A stretch of DNA of 64,000 nt from Phreatobacter oligotrophus (GTDB lineage: Bacteria > Pseudomonadota > Alphaproteobacteria > Rhizobiales > Phreatobacteraceae). The notes under the pieces are model-generated. The model was not told where the DNA came from. It worked only from the letters and a program-made list of their open reading frames with translations, and did not search any database. This document shows, piece after piece, positions 1-9,849 of this stretch (position 1 is the first letter of the stretch; each line of letters starts with the position of its first letter). The stretch spans positions 372,001-436,000 of the forward strand of contig NZ_PZZL01000004.1 of NCBI RefSeq assembly GCF_003046185.1, given 5' to 3'. The position numbers and the translations under genes are program-made.

Positions 1-1097
1 ACCGTGGCGACGTCATGGGCATGGGCTCCCTTCATCTCGAAGGAGACGATGGCGCCCTTGTCCCGCGCATGGCCGAAGATCTTGAGCGAGTTGATGGCGC
101 CGAGCCGCTCATGCGCGTAGCGGACGAGGCTGTCCTCATGCGCGCGGATCGCCGGGCGCCCGATGGACTGCATGTAGTCCAGCGCCGCGCCGAGGCCGAT
201 GGCCTGGACGATGGCGGGGGTGCCCGCCTCGAAACGGTGCGGCGGATCGTTGTAGGTGACGCCCTCGGTGGTGACGACCGAGATCATCTCGCCGCCGCCA
301 TTATAGGGCGGCATGCGCTCGAGATGCTCGCGCTTGCCATAGAGCACGCCGATGCCGGTCGGCCCGTAGACCTTGTGGCCGGTGAAGACATAGAAGTCCG
401 CGTCGATGTCCTGGACGTCCACGTCCATGTGGACGGCGGCCTGCGAGCCGTCGACCAGCACCGGAATGCCGCGGGCATGGGCCAGGCGGATGCATTCCTT
501 GATCGGCACGACGGTGCCGAGGGCGTTGGACATGTGGGTCAGCGCCACCATCTTCACGCGCGGCCCGAGCAGCTTCTCGAACTCCTCGATGAGGAAATTG
601 CCGTCCTCGTCGATCGGCGCCCAGACGAGCTTCGCCCCGCGCCGCTCCCGATGGAAATGCCAGGGCACGATGTTGGAGTGGTGCTCCATGATCGAGAGCA
701 CGATCTCGTCGCCCTCCCCGATCACCAGTCCGCCGAAGGAGGCTGCCGCGAGGTTGATCGCCTCCGAGGCATTGCGGGTGAAGATGATCTGATCGACCGA
801 AGGGGCGTTGAGGAAGGCGCGCACGCTCTCGCGCGCCGCCTCATAGGCCTCGGTGGCGGCATTGGCGAGGTAATGCAGCCCGCGATGGACGTTGGCGTAT
901 TCGCTCTCATAGGCCCGGGTGATCCGGTCGATCACCTGCCGCGGCTTCTGGGCCGAGGCGGCATTGTCGAGGAAGACGAGGTCCTTGCCGTAGGGCTTCA
1001 GGCTCAGCGCCGGGAAGTCCTTGCGGATAACGTCAACGTCATAGCCGCCGCCGGCGACAGCCGGGTGGGTACCAGCGGGGCTCATGTCCGGGCTCAT
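1..1097 (-). CDS. sufS: cysteine desulfurase SufS (group II), partial, 3' end cut by window edge
   Basis: PLP enzyme that takes sulfur from cysteine for SUF Fe-S cluster assembly in the cytosol. Only the first 365 codons are present and the frame runs open off the left edge. Visible family signatures are FLDNAASAQKP near the N terminus, NVHRGLHYLA, IMEHHSNIVPW and TGHKVYGPTG, which carries the PLP lysine. The catalytic cysteine segment near the C terminus lies outside the window. The chosen ATG is at 1097; a second in-frame ATG follows four codons later. The gene starts 3 nt after the sufD stop, so it is the last visible gene of the desulfurase-sufB-C-D-S operon. SufS rather than IscS is supported by the motifs and by its place beside sufD. 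Confidence 0.95.
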   Translation of the reverse strand, partial: MSPDMSPAGTHPAVAGGGYDVDVIRKDFPALSLKPYGKDLVFLDNAASAQKPRQVIDRITRAYESEYANVHRGLHYLANAATEAYEAARESVRAFLNAPSVDQIIFTRNASEAINLAAASFGGLVIGEGDEIVLSIMEHHSNIVPWHFHRERRGAKLVWAPIDEDGNFLIEEFEKLLGPRVKMVALTHMSNALGTVVPIKECIRLAHARGIPVLVDGSQAAVHMDVDVQDIDADFYVFTGHKVYGPTGIGVLYGKREHLERMPPYNGGGEMISVVTTEGVTYNDPPHRFEAGTPAIVQAIGLGAALDYMQSIGRPAIRAHEDSLVRYAHERLGAINSLKIFGHARDKGAIVSFEMKGAHAHDVAT

Positions 1098-1100
1098 GCG

Positions 1101-2450
1101 TCAGGTCCTCGCCAGCATCCAGTCGGTGACCGAGGCGAAGAGGGCCGCGCGCAGCTCCTCCACCGCCTCGCCGAGACCCTCGTCGCCGAAATCCTCGATC
1201 GCCTCGCGGGCGAAGGCCTCGACCAGCAGCGCCTCGGCTTCCTTGGCGGGAATGCCGCGGGCGTTCAGGTAGAACATCAGGTCCTCGTCGAGCCGGCCGC
1301 AGGTGCAGCCATGGGCGCAGGCCACGTCGTCGGCGAAGATCTCCAGCTCCGGCTTGTTGTCCATGGCCGGCCCCTCGGCCAGCATGATGGTCTGGCTCAT
1401 CATCCGGCCATCGGTCTTCTGCGCGATGGGCTGGACGATGATCTTGCCCTGGAACACGCCATGGGCCTCGCCGTCGAGCACGTGCTTGAAGGTCTCGCGG
1501 CTCTCGCAGTTCGGCACGGCATGGTCCATGACCAGCGTCGTGTCGGCATGCTGGCGCCCCTTGAGCAGCGTCACGCCGCGCAGTGTGGCGCGGGCATGTT
1601 CGCCGGAGAAGCGCACGAAGAGCTGGTTGCGCGCGACGGAGGCGCCCGAGGTCAGGGTCAGCGTGTCGAAATGCGCCTCGGCGCCGATGTCGGCTTCAAG
1701 GGTCGAGAGGTGCAGCGCGTCCGCGCCCTCGAGCTGGCGGCGGCCATGCTCCAGCCGCGCACCGTCGCGGATGATCGCCTGGACGACCACGTTCTTCTGG
1801 TACTCGGTGCCGGCAGGGCCGACATGAGTCTCGACGAGGCCGGCCGTGGCGCCGGCGCCGACGATCACCACGACGCGGGCATTGGTCAGCTTCGCCGCGC
1901 CATCCGAGGTCAGGAAGACCAGATCCAGCGCATGGCCGACCGTGGTGCCCGGCGCGATCTCGATGAGGAGACCGTCGGTGAGGAAGGCGTTGTTGAGCGC
2001 GAAGGCGGTGTTCTCGCGCGTCGCCGGCTGGCCGGCGAGCAGCGTCTGCAGCTCGGACCGGCGGACCAGGGCCTCGGCAAGGCCGGAGACGGTGACGCCC
2101 TCGGGGAGCGGGCCGCCATCGGCGAGGTCGGGGGCGTAATGGCCGTCGACGAGGACGATCCGGCTGCCGCCGACGCGCGGCAGGCGGCCAACGGCGACCT
2201 TCGCGGCGAGCAGCGCCGAGGCGTCAGGGGCGCCTGCGAGCGGCTTCGCCTCGCGCATCATCGTGCGCAGGTCAGTGTACTTCCAGGCCTCGACGCGGCG
2301 ATGCGGCAGGCCGGTCGCCTCGAAACGGGCGAAACCGTCGATGCGCAGGCTCTCCAGCGCGGCAGCGGCGGGGCCGGCGTCGCGCAGGGCGCCGAACGCG
2401 CCGATCAGCGCCTGTTCGGCCGGGGTTCGGATAGGGGTCACGGCGTTCAT
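1101..2450 (-). CDS. sufD: Fe-S cluster assembly protein SufD
   Basis: Scaffold partner of SufB and SufC in the SufBC2D complex. The 449-residue product is close to the family's usual 420-450. The C-terminal half holds the conserved beta-helix core with DNKPELEIFADDVACAHGCT and the closing REAIEDFGDE type helix, typical of SufD. The start is taken at the ATG of MNAVTPIRT, because upstream in-frame codons would read back into sufC. It lies 7 nt after the sufC stop and 3 nt before sufS, consistent with one transcript. Assignment as SufD rather than SufB rests on length, the N-terminal region and position. Confidence 0.95.
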   Translation of the reverse strand: MNAVTPIRTPAEQALIGAFGALRDAGPAAAALESLRIDGFARFEATGLPHRRVEAWKYTDLRTMMREAKPLAGAPDASALLAAKVAVGRLPRVGGSRIVLVDGHYAPDLADGGPLPEGVTVSGLAEALVRRSELQTLLAGQPATRENTAFALNNAFLTDGLLIEIAPGTTVGHALDLVFLTSDGAAKLTNARVVVIVGAGATAGLVETHVGPAGTEYQKNVVVQAIIRDGARLEHGRRQLEGADALHLSTLEADIGAEAHFDTLTLTSGASVARNQLFVRFSGEHARATLRGVTLLKGRQHADTTLVMDHAVPNCESRETFKHVLDGEAHGVFQGKIIVQPIAQKTDGRMMSQTIMLAEGPAMDNKPELEIFADDVACAHGCTCGRLDEDLMFYLNARGIPAKEAEALLVEAFAREAIEDFGDEGLGEAVEELRAALFASVTDWMLART

Positions 2451-2457
2451 GTCGGCC

Positions 2458-3219
<762 letters not shown>

Positions 3220-3287
3220 GACGTGTGGTCCTAAAGGTCAGGGGCCGCGCCGGGCGCGGCGGAATGGGGATGGGGGCGGCCGGCGGA

Positions 3288-4760
3288 TCAGCCGACCGAG
3301 CCTTCCAGCGAAATGGCAATGAGCTTCTGGGCCTCCACCATGAACTCCATCGGGAGCTGCTGGAGGACGTCCTTGACGAAGCCGTTGACGATGAGGGCGA
3401 TGGCCTCTTCCTGCGTCAGCCCGCGCTGCATGCAGTAGAACATCTGGTCCTCGGAGACCTTCGAGGTGGTGGCCTCGTGCTCGAAGACCGCCGAGGCCGT
3501 CTTGCTCTCGATATAGGGCACGGTGTGCGCGCCGCACTTGTCGCCGATGAGCAGCGAGTCGCAGTTGGTGAAGTTCTTGGCGTTGGTCGCCCGGCGATGG
3601 GCCGAGACGAGGCCGCGATAGGTGTTCTGCGAACGGCCGGCCGAGATGCCCTTCGAGATGATGCGCGACCGGGTGTTCTTGCCCAGATGGATCATCTTGG
3701 TGCCGGAATCGACCTGCTGGGCCCCGTTCGACACGGCGATCGAGTAGAACTCGCCCTGGCTCTCGTCGCCGCGCAGAATGCAGCTCGGATATTTCCAGGT
3801 GATGGCCGAGCCGGTCTCGACCTGCGTCCAGGAGATTTTCGAGCGGGCGCCGCGGCAGTCGCCGCGCTTGGTGACGAAGTTGTAGATGCCGCCCTTGCCC
3901 TCGGAATCGCCGGGGTACCAGTTCTGGACGGTCGAGTACTTGATCTCCGCGTCGTCGAGGGCGACGAGCTCGACCACGGCAGCGTGGAGCTGGTTCTCGT
4001 CGCGCATCGGCGCGGTGCAGCCTTCGAGGTAGCTCACATAGGAGCCCTTGTCGGCGATGATCAGCGTGCGCTCGAACTGGCCGGTCTTCTGCTCGTTGAT
4101 GCGGAAATAGGTCGACAGCTCCATCGGGCAGCGCACGCCCGGCGGGATGTAGACGAACGAGCCATCCGAGAAGACGGCCGAATTGAGCGTGGCGTAGTAG
4201 TTGTCGGTGGTCGGGACGACCGAGCCGATATACTGCTTCACCAGATCCGGGTGCTCGTGCAGGGCCTCGGAGATCGAGCAGAAGATGACGCCCGACTTGC
4301 GCAGCTCCTCCTTGAAGGTGGTCACCACCGACACGGAATCGAAGACGGCGTCGACGGCGATCCGCTTCTCCGGGGCGATGCCCGCCAGAATCTCCTGCTC
4401 GCGCAGGGGGATGCCGAGCTTCTTGTAGGTCTCCAGGATCGCCGGATCGATCTCGTCGAGCGAGTTCGGCGCCGGGTTCGATTTCGGCGCGGCGTAATAA
4501 TACATGTCCTGGAAGTCGATCTGCGGATAGTCGACCCGCGCCCAGTCGGGCTCGCGCATGGTCAGCCAGCGCCGATAGGCGTCGAGGCGCCATTCCAGCA
4601 TCCAGGCCGGCTCGTTCTTGCGCGCCGAGATGTAGCGGACGATGTCCTCGGACAGCCCCTTGGGCGCCAGCTCCATCTCGATGTCGGTGCTGAAGCCGTA
4701 CTTGTACTGGTCGACGTCGATCGCTTTGACCTGATCGACGGTCTCCTGAACCGCAGGCAT
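3288..4760 (-). CDS. sufB: Fe-S cluster assembly protein SufB
   Basis: Core scaffold subunit on which the cluster is assembled in SufBC2D. The product is 490 residues, the normal size. Recognisable blocks include [18 protein letters not shown] near the N terminus, [37 protein letters not shown] and [18 protein letters not shown]. The ATG at 4760 starts [15 protein letters not shown], the usual alphaproteobacterial N terminus. It lies 48 nt downstream of the cysteine desulfurase gene and is transcribed with it. No truncation or frameshift is visible. Confidence 0.97.
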   Translation of the reverse strand: MPAVQETVDQVKAIDVDQYKYGFSTDIEMELAPKGLSEDIVRYISARKNEPAWMLEWRLDAYRRWLTMREPDWARVDYPQIDFQDMYYYAAPKSNPAPNSLDEIDPAILETYKKLGIPLREQEILAGIAPEKRIAVDAVFDSVSVVTTFKEELRKSGVIFCSISEALHEHPDLVKQYIGSVVPTTDNYYATLNSAVFSDGSFVYIPPGVRCPMELSTYFRINEQKTGQFERTLIIADKGSYVSYLEGCTAPMRDENQLHAAVVELVALDDAEIKYSTVQNWYPGDSEGKGGIYNFVTKRGDCRGARSKISWTQVETGSAITWKYPSCILRGDESQGEFYSIAVSNGAQQVDSGTKMIHLGKNTRSRIISKGISAGRSQNTYRGLVSAHRRATNAKNFTNCDSLLIGDKCGAHTVPYIESKTASAVFEHEATTSKVSEDQMFYCMQRGLTQEEAIALIVNGFVKDVLQQLPMEFMVEAQKLIAISLEGSVG

Positions 4761-4808
4761 CCTCTTCTCCTTGTCCTCGCGGCTTCAAGGGCCGCAGGTT
4801 GGTTGGGG

Positions 4809-5954
4809 TCAGGCGGCGCGCGCCGCCCCGGTCTTCACATGGGCGGCATAGGCCGCAAGAAAACGGTCGATGTCGGCCGGTGTCGTGGTCCAGCCGAGGC
4901 TGATGCGCAAGGCCGAACGGGCCTCGCGCGGCGAAATGCCCATCGCTGCCAGCACGTGGCTGGGCGCCACCTTGCCGGAGGAACAGGCCGAACCGGTGGA
5001 CACGGCGATGCCGGCAAGGTCGAGCGCGATGGTCAGCGTTTCTCCCTCGCGGCCGGGATGAAGGGTGAGGCTGGTGTTCGGCAGGCGGTCAGCGCCCGCG
5101 CCGATCACGCGGATGTCGGCAACAACAGCGGCAAGGCCGGCCTCCAGACGGTCGCGCAGGGCGCCAAGGCGGGCGCCCTCCCCGGCTTCCGTTGCAACCG
5201 CCCGTGCCGCCGCACCGAAGCCGGCGATTCCGGCGAGGTTCTCGGTGCCGGCGCGCCGCCGGCCCTCCTGGCCGCCTCCCCGCACCAGTGGCGCAAACGC
5301 GACGGCTTCGGACGCCGTGACGATGGCGCCGACACCCGCGGGGCCACCGATCTTGTGGGCGGAGACGAAGAGGGCGTCGCAGCCGATGTCCGCCATCGAC
5401 AGCGGGATCTTGCCGAGAGCCTGGACCGCATCAACCACCAGCGCCGCGCCATGGGCGCGACAGAGCGCGGCAACCTCGGCCAGGGGCTGGATGACGCCGG
5501 TCTCGTTGTTGGCCGCCATCAGCGCGACAAGCGCCGGACCGCCCTCGGCGAGAAGCGCACCGAGCCGGGCGAGGTCGGCGACACCCGCTTCGGTCACTGG
5601 GCACACCGTCACCGACTCGGGCGCGAAGCGGCCACCGGCCAGCACGCAGGAATGTTCAATGGCCGAGACGATGAGGCGCGCGAAGGGCCCCTTGGCAGTA
5701 ACGCCGGACAAGTCAGGAGACAGCACCGTCGCCGCTGCCTCGCTGCCGCCGGAGGTGAAGGTGACGCAGCGCGGGTCGGCGCCGACGAGGGCCGCGACCG
5801 ACTGCCGCGCCTCCTCGATCAGGCGCCGGGCGGCCCGCCCCTCGGCATGGACCGCCGAGGCATTGCCCCCCGCCGTCATGGCCGCGACCATAGCCGTGCG
5901 CGCTTCCGGACGAAGCGGCGTCGTGGCATTATGGTCGAGGTAGACGCGGGTCAT
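4809..5954 (-). CDS. cysteine desulfurase, IscS/NifS type (group I)
   Basis: First gene of the suf operon; a second sulfur donor besides SufS. The start is the ATG of MTRVYLDHNATTPLRPEA, the classical IscS/NifS N terminus; upstream in-frame codons lack family similarity. The PLP lysine is in SAHKIGGP and the catalytic loop Cys in STGSACSSGKVAPSHVL. The product is 381 residues, near the family size. A group I enzyme heading a sufBCDS cluster is common in Hyphomicrobiales. Its promoter region holds an Irr box about 110 nt upstream, so iron control of the whole operon is likely. The exact name (iscS, nifS or sufS2) cannot be decided from sequence. Confidence 0.93.
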   Translation of the reverse strand: MTRVYLDHNATTPLRPEARTAMVAAMTAGGNASAVHAEGRAARRLIEEARQSVAALVGADPRCVTFTSGGSEAAATVLSPDLSGVTAKGPFARLIVSAIEHSCVLAGGRFAPESVTVCPVTEAGVADLARLGALLAEGGPALVALMAANNETGVIQPLAEVAALCRAHGAALVVDAVQALGKIPLSMADIGCDALFVSAHKIGGPAGVGAIVTASEAVAFAPLVRGGGQEGRRRAGTENLAGIAGFGAAARAVATEAGEGARLGALRDRLEAGLAAVVADIRVIGAGADRLPNTSLTLHPGREGETLTIALDLAGIAVSTGSACSSGKVAPSHVLAAMGISPREARSALRISLGWTTTPADIDRFLAAYAAHVKTGAARAA

Positions 5955-6061
5955 CGGGGAAATTGGCCCTGTCGGAAAGTCTTGGCATCGCAAGCCGGGT
6001 TCGTGCTATAGGCGCGGCCCGACGTCGCTTTCGCCGTCCCGCTGCGGAGCCGGCAAGCACG

Positions 6062-6078
6062 TTTAGAATAATTCTAAA
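6062..6078. promoter_or_regulatory. Irr box (iron control element, ICE) between suf operon and hydrolase
   Basis: Perfect palindrome TTTAGAA-TAA-TTCTAAA, matching the known Irr-box/ICE consensus TTTAGAA-N3-TTCTAAA of Hyphomicrobiales. It lies about midway in the 227-nt divergent region, 107 nt from the cysteine desulfurase ATG and 103 nt from the hydrolase ATG. It stands out in an otherwise G+C-rich stretch. The inference is that Irr controls the suf operon, and possibly the hydrolase, according to heme/iron status. Confidence 0.85.
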
Positions 6079-6181
6079 ATCTAGAGCCGCCTCGCCGCCC
6101 TGTCAAGGACGGGACCATCATCAAAGTGACTTTTTACCGTCAAGTTTGATGTCGTGAAGGGGGCCATGACGAGGATTTCCG

Positions 6182-6838
6182 ATGCCTGAAGTTATCTTCA
6201 ACGGTCCGGCAGGCCGGATCGAGGGTCGATATCATCCCGCCAAGGTCCGTTCCGCCCCCATTGGCATCGTGCTTCATCCGCACCCGCAGTTCGGCGGGAC
6301 GATGAACAACCAGATCGTCTACAACTGCTACTATCAGTTCGTGAACCGTGGCTTCTCGGTGCTGCGCTTCAATTTCCGCGGCGTCGGCCGCAGCCAGGGC
6401 GCGTTCGACCATGGCGTGGGCGAACTCTCCGATGCCGCCGCGGCGCTCGACTATGCCCAGGCCATCAATCCGGAAGCGCGCACCTGCTGGATCGCCGGCT
6501 TCTCTTTCGGCGCCTGGATCGGCATGCAGCTTCTCATGCGCCGTCCCGAGGTCGAGGGCTTCATCTCCATCGCCCCGCCCGCCAACCTCTACGACTTCTC
6601 GTTCCTCGCCCCCTGCCCCTCCTCCGGTCTCATCGTCCATGGCGACAAGGACGCGGTGGTGCCGCTGACCTCGGTCCAGGGCCTGGTCGAGAAGCTGAAG
6701 ACCCAGAAGGGCATCGTCATCGAGCAGCAGGTCGTGCCCGGTGCGAACCACTTCTTCGAGAACGCCATCGACCCGCTGATGGAGGTCGTCGGCAACTATC
6801 TCGACAAGCGCCTGGGGAAACAGGACGCTGCGGAGTGA
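6182..6838 (+). CDS. alpha/beta hydrolase (COG2945-like), divergent from suf operon
   Basis: Small 218-residue alpha/beta hydrolase with no signal peptide, hence cytosolic. The nucleophile elbow GFSFG puts Ser at 108; the acid is likely in HGDKD (155-157) and the catalytic His in GANHFF (190). The N-terminal HPHPQFGGTMNN and FNFRGVGRSQG (oxyanion region) are typical of the family. The substrate is unknown. It is divergent from the iron-regulated suf operon and shares its Irr-box intergenic region; this neighbourhood recurs in related genomes from general knowledge. Start ATG 6182 follows a purine-rich AGGA. A true esterase role is inference. Confidence 0.88.
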   Translation: MPEVIFNGPAGRIEGRYHPAKVRSAPIGIVLHPHPQFGGTMNNQIVYNCYYQFVNRGFSVLRFNFRGVGRSQGAFDHGVGELSDAAAALDYAQAINPEARTCWIAGFSFGAWIGMQLLMRRPEVEGFISIAPPANLYDFSFLAPCPSSGLIVHGDKDAVVPLTSVQGLVEKLKTQKGIVIEQQVVPGANHFFENAIDPLMEVVGNYLDKRLGKQDAAE

Positions 6839-6884
6839 CGCGGCGCTTGCGGGGTCGTCCGACTCCGCTTAAAGCCCGGGGCTT

Positions 6885-7835
6885 ATGACGCAAGACCCTT
6901 CGTCCTTCGTGCTGAAGCGCCGGCACCTGCTCGGGATCGAGGGGCTTTCCCCCCAGGAAATCACCGGCCTTCTCGATCTCGCCGAGGAATTCGTCACCCT
7001 CAACCGGCAGATCGAGAAGAAGCGCACCAGCCTTCGCGGCCGCACCCAGATCAACCTCTTCTTCGAGGCCTCGACACGGACCCAGTCCTCGTTCGAGCTC
7101 GCCGGCAAGCGCCTCGGCGCCGACGTCATGAACATGTCGGTCGCCCAGTCCTCCATCAAGAAGGGCGAGACGCTGATCGACACGGCGCTGACCCTCAACG
7201 CCATGCACCCGGATATCCTGGTGATGCGCCATGCCGCCTCCGGCGCGGTCGAGCTCCTGTCGAAGAAGGTCGACTGCTCGGTCGTCAATGCCGGCGACGG
7301 CACCCATGAGCACCCGACCCAGGCTTTGCTCGACGCGCTGACCATCCGCCGCAACAAGGGCCGCATCGAGCGCCTGACGGTCGCCATCTGTGGCGACATC
7401 CTGCATTCGCGCGTCGCCCGGTCGAACATCATCCTGCTCAACCAGATGCAGGCACGGGTGCGCGCCATCGGCCCCTCGACGCTGCTGCCCGCCGCTGCCG
7501 AGCGCCTCGGCGTCGAGGTCTTCCGCGACATGAAGGAAGGCCTCAAGGACGTTGATATCGTCATGATGCTGCGCCTCCAGCGCGAGCGCATGAACGGCTC
7601 CTTCGTGCCCTCGGTGCAGGAGTACTTCCATTATTACGGGCTCGACGAGGCCAAGCTGCGCTACGCCAAGCCTGACGCGCTGGTGATGCATCCCGGCCCG
7701 ATGAACCGCGGCGTCGAGATCTCGACGGCGGTGGCGGACGGCGCCCAGTCGCTCATCCGCGAGCAGGTCGAGATGGGCGTCGCCGTGCGCATGGCGGTGC
7801 TCGAGGCGCTCGCCCGCAACCTGCCGCACGCGTGA
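6885..7835 (+). CDS. pyrB: aspartate carbamoyltransferase catalytic subunit
   Basis: Catalyses carbamoyl phosphate plus aspartate to carbamoyl aspartate, the first committed step of pyrimidine synthesis. The 316-residue chain has the carbamoyl-phosphate loop [12 protein letters not shown] at 60-71, a catalytic lysine loop SSIKKGET near 90-96, and HPTQALLD at 143-150. No regulatory PyrI gene is nearby. It is followed 8 nt downstream by a dihydroorotase-like gene, the arrangement known for class A ATCases that need an inactive PyrC-like partner (pyrBC'). Confidence 0.97.
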   Translation: MTQDPSSFVLKRRHLLGIEGLSPQEITGLLDLAEEFVTLNRQIEKKRTSLRGRTQINLFFEASTRTQSSFELAGKRLGADVMNMSVAQSSIKKGETLIDTALTLNAMHPDILVMRHAASGAVELLSKKVDCSVVNAGDGTHEHPTQALLDALTIRRNKGRIERLTVAICGDILHSRVARSNIILLNQMQARVRAIGPSTLLPAAAERLGVEVFRDMKEGLKDVDIVMMLRLQRERMNGSFVPSVQEYFHYYGLDEAKLRYAKPDALVMHPGPMNRGVEISTAVADGAQSLIREQVEMGVAVRMAVLEALARNLPHA

Positions 7836-7843
7836 GGGCCGCC

Positions 7844-9148
7844 ATGACCACGAGTTCGCGCCCCCTCCTCCTCGCCGACGCCCTGCTCGTCGATCCGGCC
7901 GCCGGCACCGAGACCCGCGGCGGGCTGCTGATCCGCGACGGGGTCATCGCCGACACCGGCCCCCACCTGACCGCTGCCAGCGTCGGCCCGGACGTCGAGG
8001 TCCTCGCCTGCGGCGGCAAGGTGCTGGCCCCAGGCCTCGTCGACATGCGCTGCTTCGTCGGCGAGCCCGGCTACGAGTATCGCGAGACCATCGCCTCCGG
8101 CACCGCTGCGGCTGCGGCGGGCGGCGTCACCACCATCGTCTGCCAGCCGGCGACCGATCCGGTCATGGACGATCCCGCCATCGTCGACTTCCTGCTGCGC
8201 CGCGCCCGCGACACCGGCATCGTCCACGTCCATCCCATGGCGGCGATCACCAAGAAGCTCGCCGGGCGCGAGATGACCGAGTTCGGCCTCTTGCAGGAGG
8301 CCGGCGCGGTCGCCTTCACCGACGGCGCCCGCTCGGTCACCGACGCGCTCGTCATGCGCCGCGCCATGACCTATGCGCGCGATTTCGACGCGCTCATCGT
8401 CCATCACACCGAGGATCCGGCCCTGGTCGGCGAAGGCGTGATGAACGAGGGCGAGTTCTCCTCCCGCCTCGGGCTCGGCGGCATCCCGGTCGAGGCCGAG
8501 ACCATCATGCTCGAGCGCGACATGCGCCTGGTGAAGCTCACCGGCGCCCGCTACCACGCTGCCTCCATCACCTGCCGCGACAGCCTCGCCATCATAGCCC
8601 GGGCGAAGACGGAAGGCCTGCCGGTGACCGCCTCGGTGACGATCAACCACCTGACGCTCAACGAGAACGACATCGGCAGCTATCGCACCTTCTGCAAGAT
8701 GTCGCCGCCGCTGCGCACCGAGGATGATCGCCTGGCGCTGGCCGATGCGGTGGCCGACGGCACCATCGACTGCATCGTCTCCGACCACGATCCGCAGGAC
8801 GTCGAGACCAAGCGCCTGCCCTTCGCCGAGGCCCATCCCGGCGCCGTCGGCGTCGAGACGATGCTGCCGGCGGCCCTGCGCCTCGTCCATGCGGGCCTCG
8901 TTTCCCTCCCCGCCCTGTTCCGCGCGCTGTCGACCGCGCCCGCGGCGCTGCTTGGCCTGCCCGGCGGGTCGCTGGCGGTGGGCGAGCCGGCCGACCTTGT
9001 CCTCGTCGAGATCGACGAACCCTGGGTCCTCAACCGCGACACGCTGCGCTCTAAGTGCAAGAACTCGCCCTTCGACGAGGCGCGGCTCACCGGGCGCGTG
9101 GCTGCCACCTTCGTCGCGGGACGGAAGGTCTTTTCGCTGTCCGCCTGA
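7844..9148 (+). CDS. dihydroorotase-like protein, metal site altered (PyrC'/PyrX type)
   Basis: Amidohydrolase-fold protein of 434 residues from the ATG at 7844, which has a GAGGG five bases upstream; a GTG at 7832 overlapping pyrB is also possible. Active dihydroorotases carry HxHxREPG after strand one. Here residues 67-76 read DMRCFVGEPG, so both metal-binding histidines and the substrate arginine are replaced. Later landmarks remain (VHHTED, SDHDPQD, GVETMLP). The family precedent is the inactive PyrC' that forms a dodecamer with PyrB in Pseudomonas. I infer a structural role with PyrB, with the active dihydroorotase elsewhere. Automatic annotation would call this pyrC. Confidence 0.9.
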   Translation: MTTSSRPLLLADALLVDPAAGTETRGGLLIRDGVIADTGPHLTAASVGPDVEVLACGGKVLAPGLVDMRCFVGEPGYEYRETIASGTAAAAAGGVTTIVCQPATDPVMDDPAIVDFLLRRARDTGIVHVHPMAAITKKLAGREMTEFGLLQEAGAVAFTDGARSVTDALVMRRAMTYARDFDALIVHHTEDPALVGEGVMNEGEFSSRLGLGGIPVEAETIMLERDMRLVKLTGARYHAASITCRDSLAIIARAKTEGLPVTASVTINHLTLNENDIGSYRTFCKMSPPLRTEDDRLALADAVADGTIDCIVSDHDPQDVETKRLPFAEAHPGAVGVETMLPAALRLVHAGLVSLPALFRALSTAPAALLGLPGGSLAVGEPADLVLVEIDEPWVLNRDTLRSKCKNSPFDEARLTGRVAATFVAGRKVFSLSA

Positions 9149-9231
9149 CGGCGGATGCAATTTCTGGCTGCAACCCATGGCCATTTCGCGCTGACCTTTG
9201 CTAGCGTGATGGCCGATCCGCGGTGACGACC

Positions 9232-9849
9232 ATGCTCGAAACGGCCCCGCTCGTTCTCATCGGCGCCCTCGCCCTCGGCTACCTGCTGGGCTCGATCCCC
9301 TTCGGCCTGGTGCTGACGCGCAGCGCCGGGCTCGGCGACATCCGCGCCATCGGCTCCGGCAATATCGGCGCGACCAATGTCCTGCGCACCGGCAACAAGA
9401 AGCTGGCGGCCGCGACCCTGCTCCTCGATGGCCTCAAGGGCACGGTCGCCGTGCTGCTGGCGGCCTGGTTCGGCCCGGTTGCGGCGCTCGCCGCCGGCAT
9501 CGGCGCCTTCATCGGCCATGTCTTCCCGATCTGGCTCGGCTTCAAGGGCGGCAAGGGCGTCGCCACCTTCCTCGGCGTGCTGCTCGCCATCCACTGGCCG
9601 GCCTTCCTCGTATTTGCCGGCCTCTGGCTCGCCGTCGCCTATGCCTTCCGCTATTCCTCGCTCGCGGCCCTCGTGGCGAGTGCCGCAACGCCCGTCGTGC
9701 TGCTGCTCATGGGCCGCGGCTGGCCGACCGTCATCGTCTTCGCCGGCCTTGCCGCCCTGCTCATCGCCAAGCACCACCAGAACATCGCCAAGCTCCTCGC
9801 CGGCACGGAGAGCCGGATCGGGGAGAAGAGCGCGGCGCCGCCTGCATGA
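9232..9849 (+). CDS. plsY: acyl-phosphate glycerol-3-phosphate acyltransferase PlsY
   Basis: Inner-membrane acyltransferase that makes lysophosphatidate, the first step of phospholipid synthesis. Conserved PlsY motifs are [18 protein letters not shown] and [10 protein letters not shown], each in a loop beside hydrophobic helices; about five membrane segments are visible. The start is placed at ATG 9232; a GTG at 9223 would add three residues. The stop overlaps the dprA start (ATGA), so the two are probably translated together, a frequent alphaproteobacterial pairing. Confidence 0.95.
   Translation: MLETAPLVLIGALALGYLLGSIPFGLVLTRSAGLGDIRAIGSGNIGATNVLRTGNKKLAAATLLLDGLKGTVAVLLAAWFGPVAALAAGIGAFIGHVFPIWLGFKGGKGVATFLGVLLAIHWPAFLVFAGLWLAVAYAFRYSSLAALVASAATPVVLLLMGRGWPTVIVFAGLAALLIAKHHQNIAKLLAGTESRIGEKSAAPPA

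Noticed and set aside
3225-6011. 928-codon plus-strand open frame opposite sufB and the desulfurase
   Set aside because: Shadow of well-identified genes; no domain, and composition typical of antisense frames in G+C-rich DNA.
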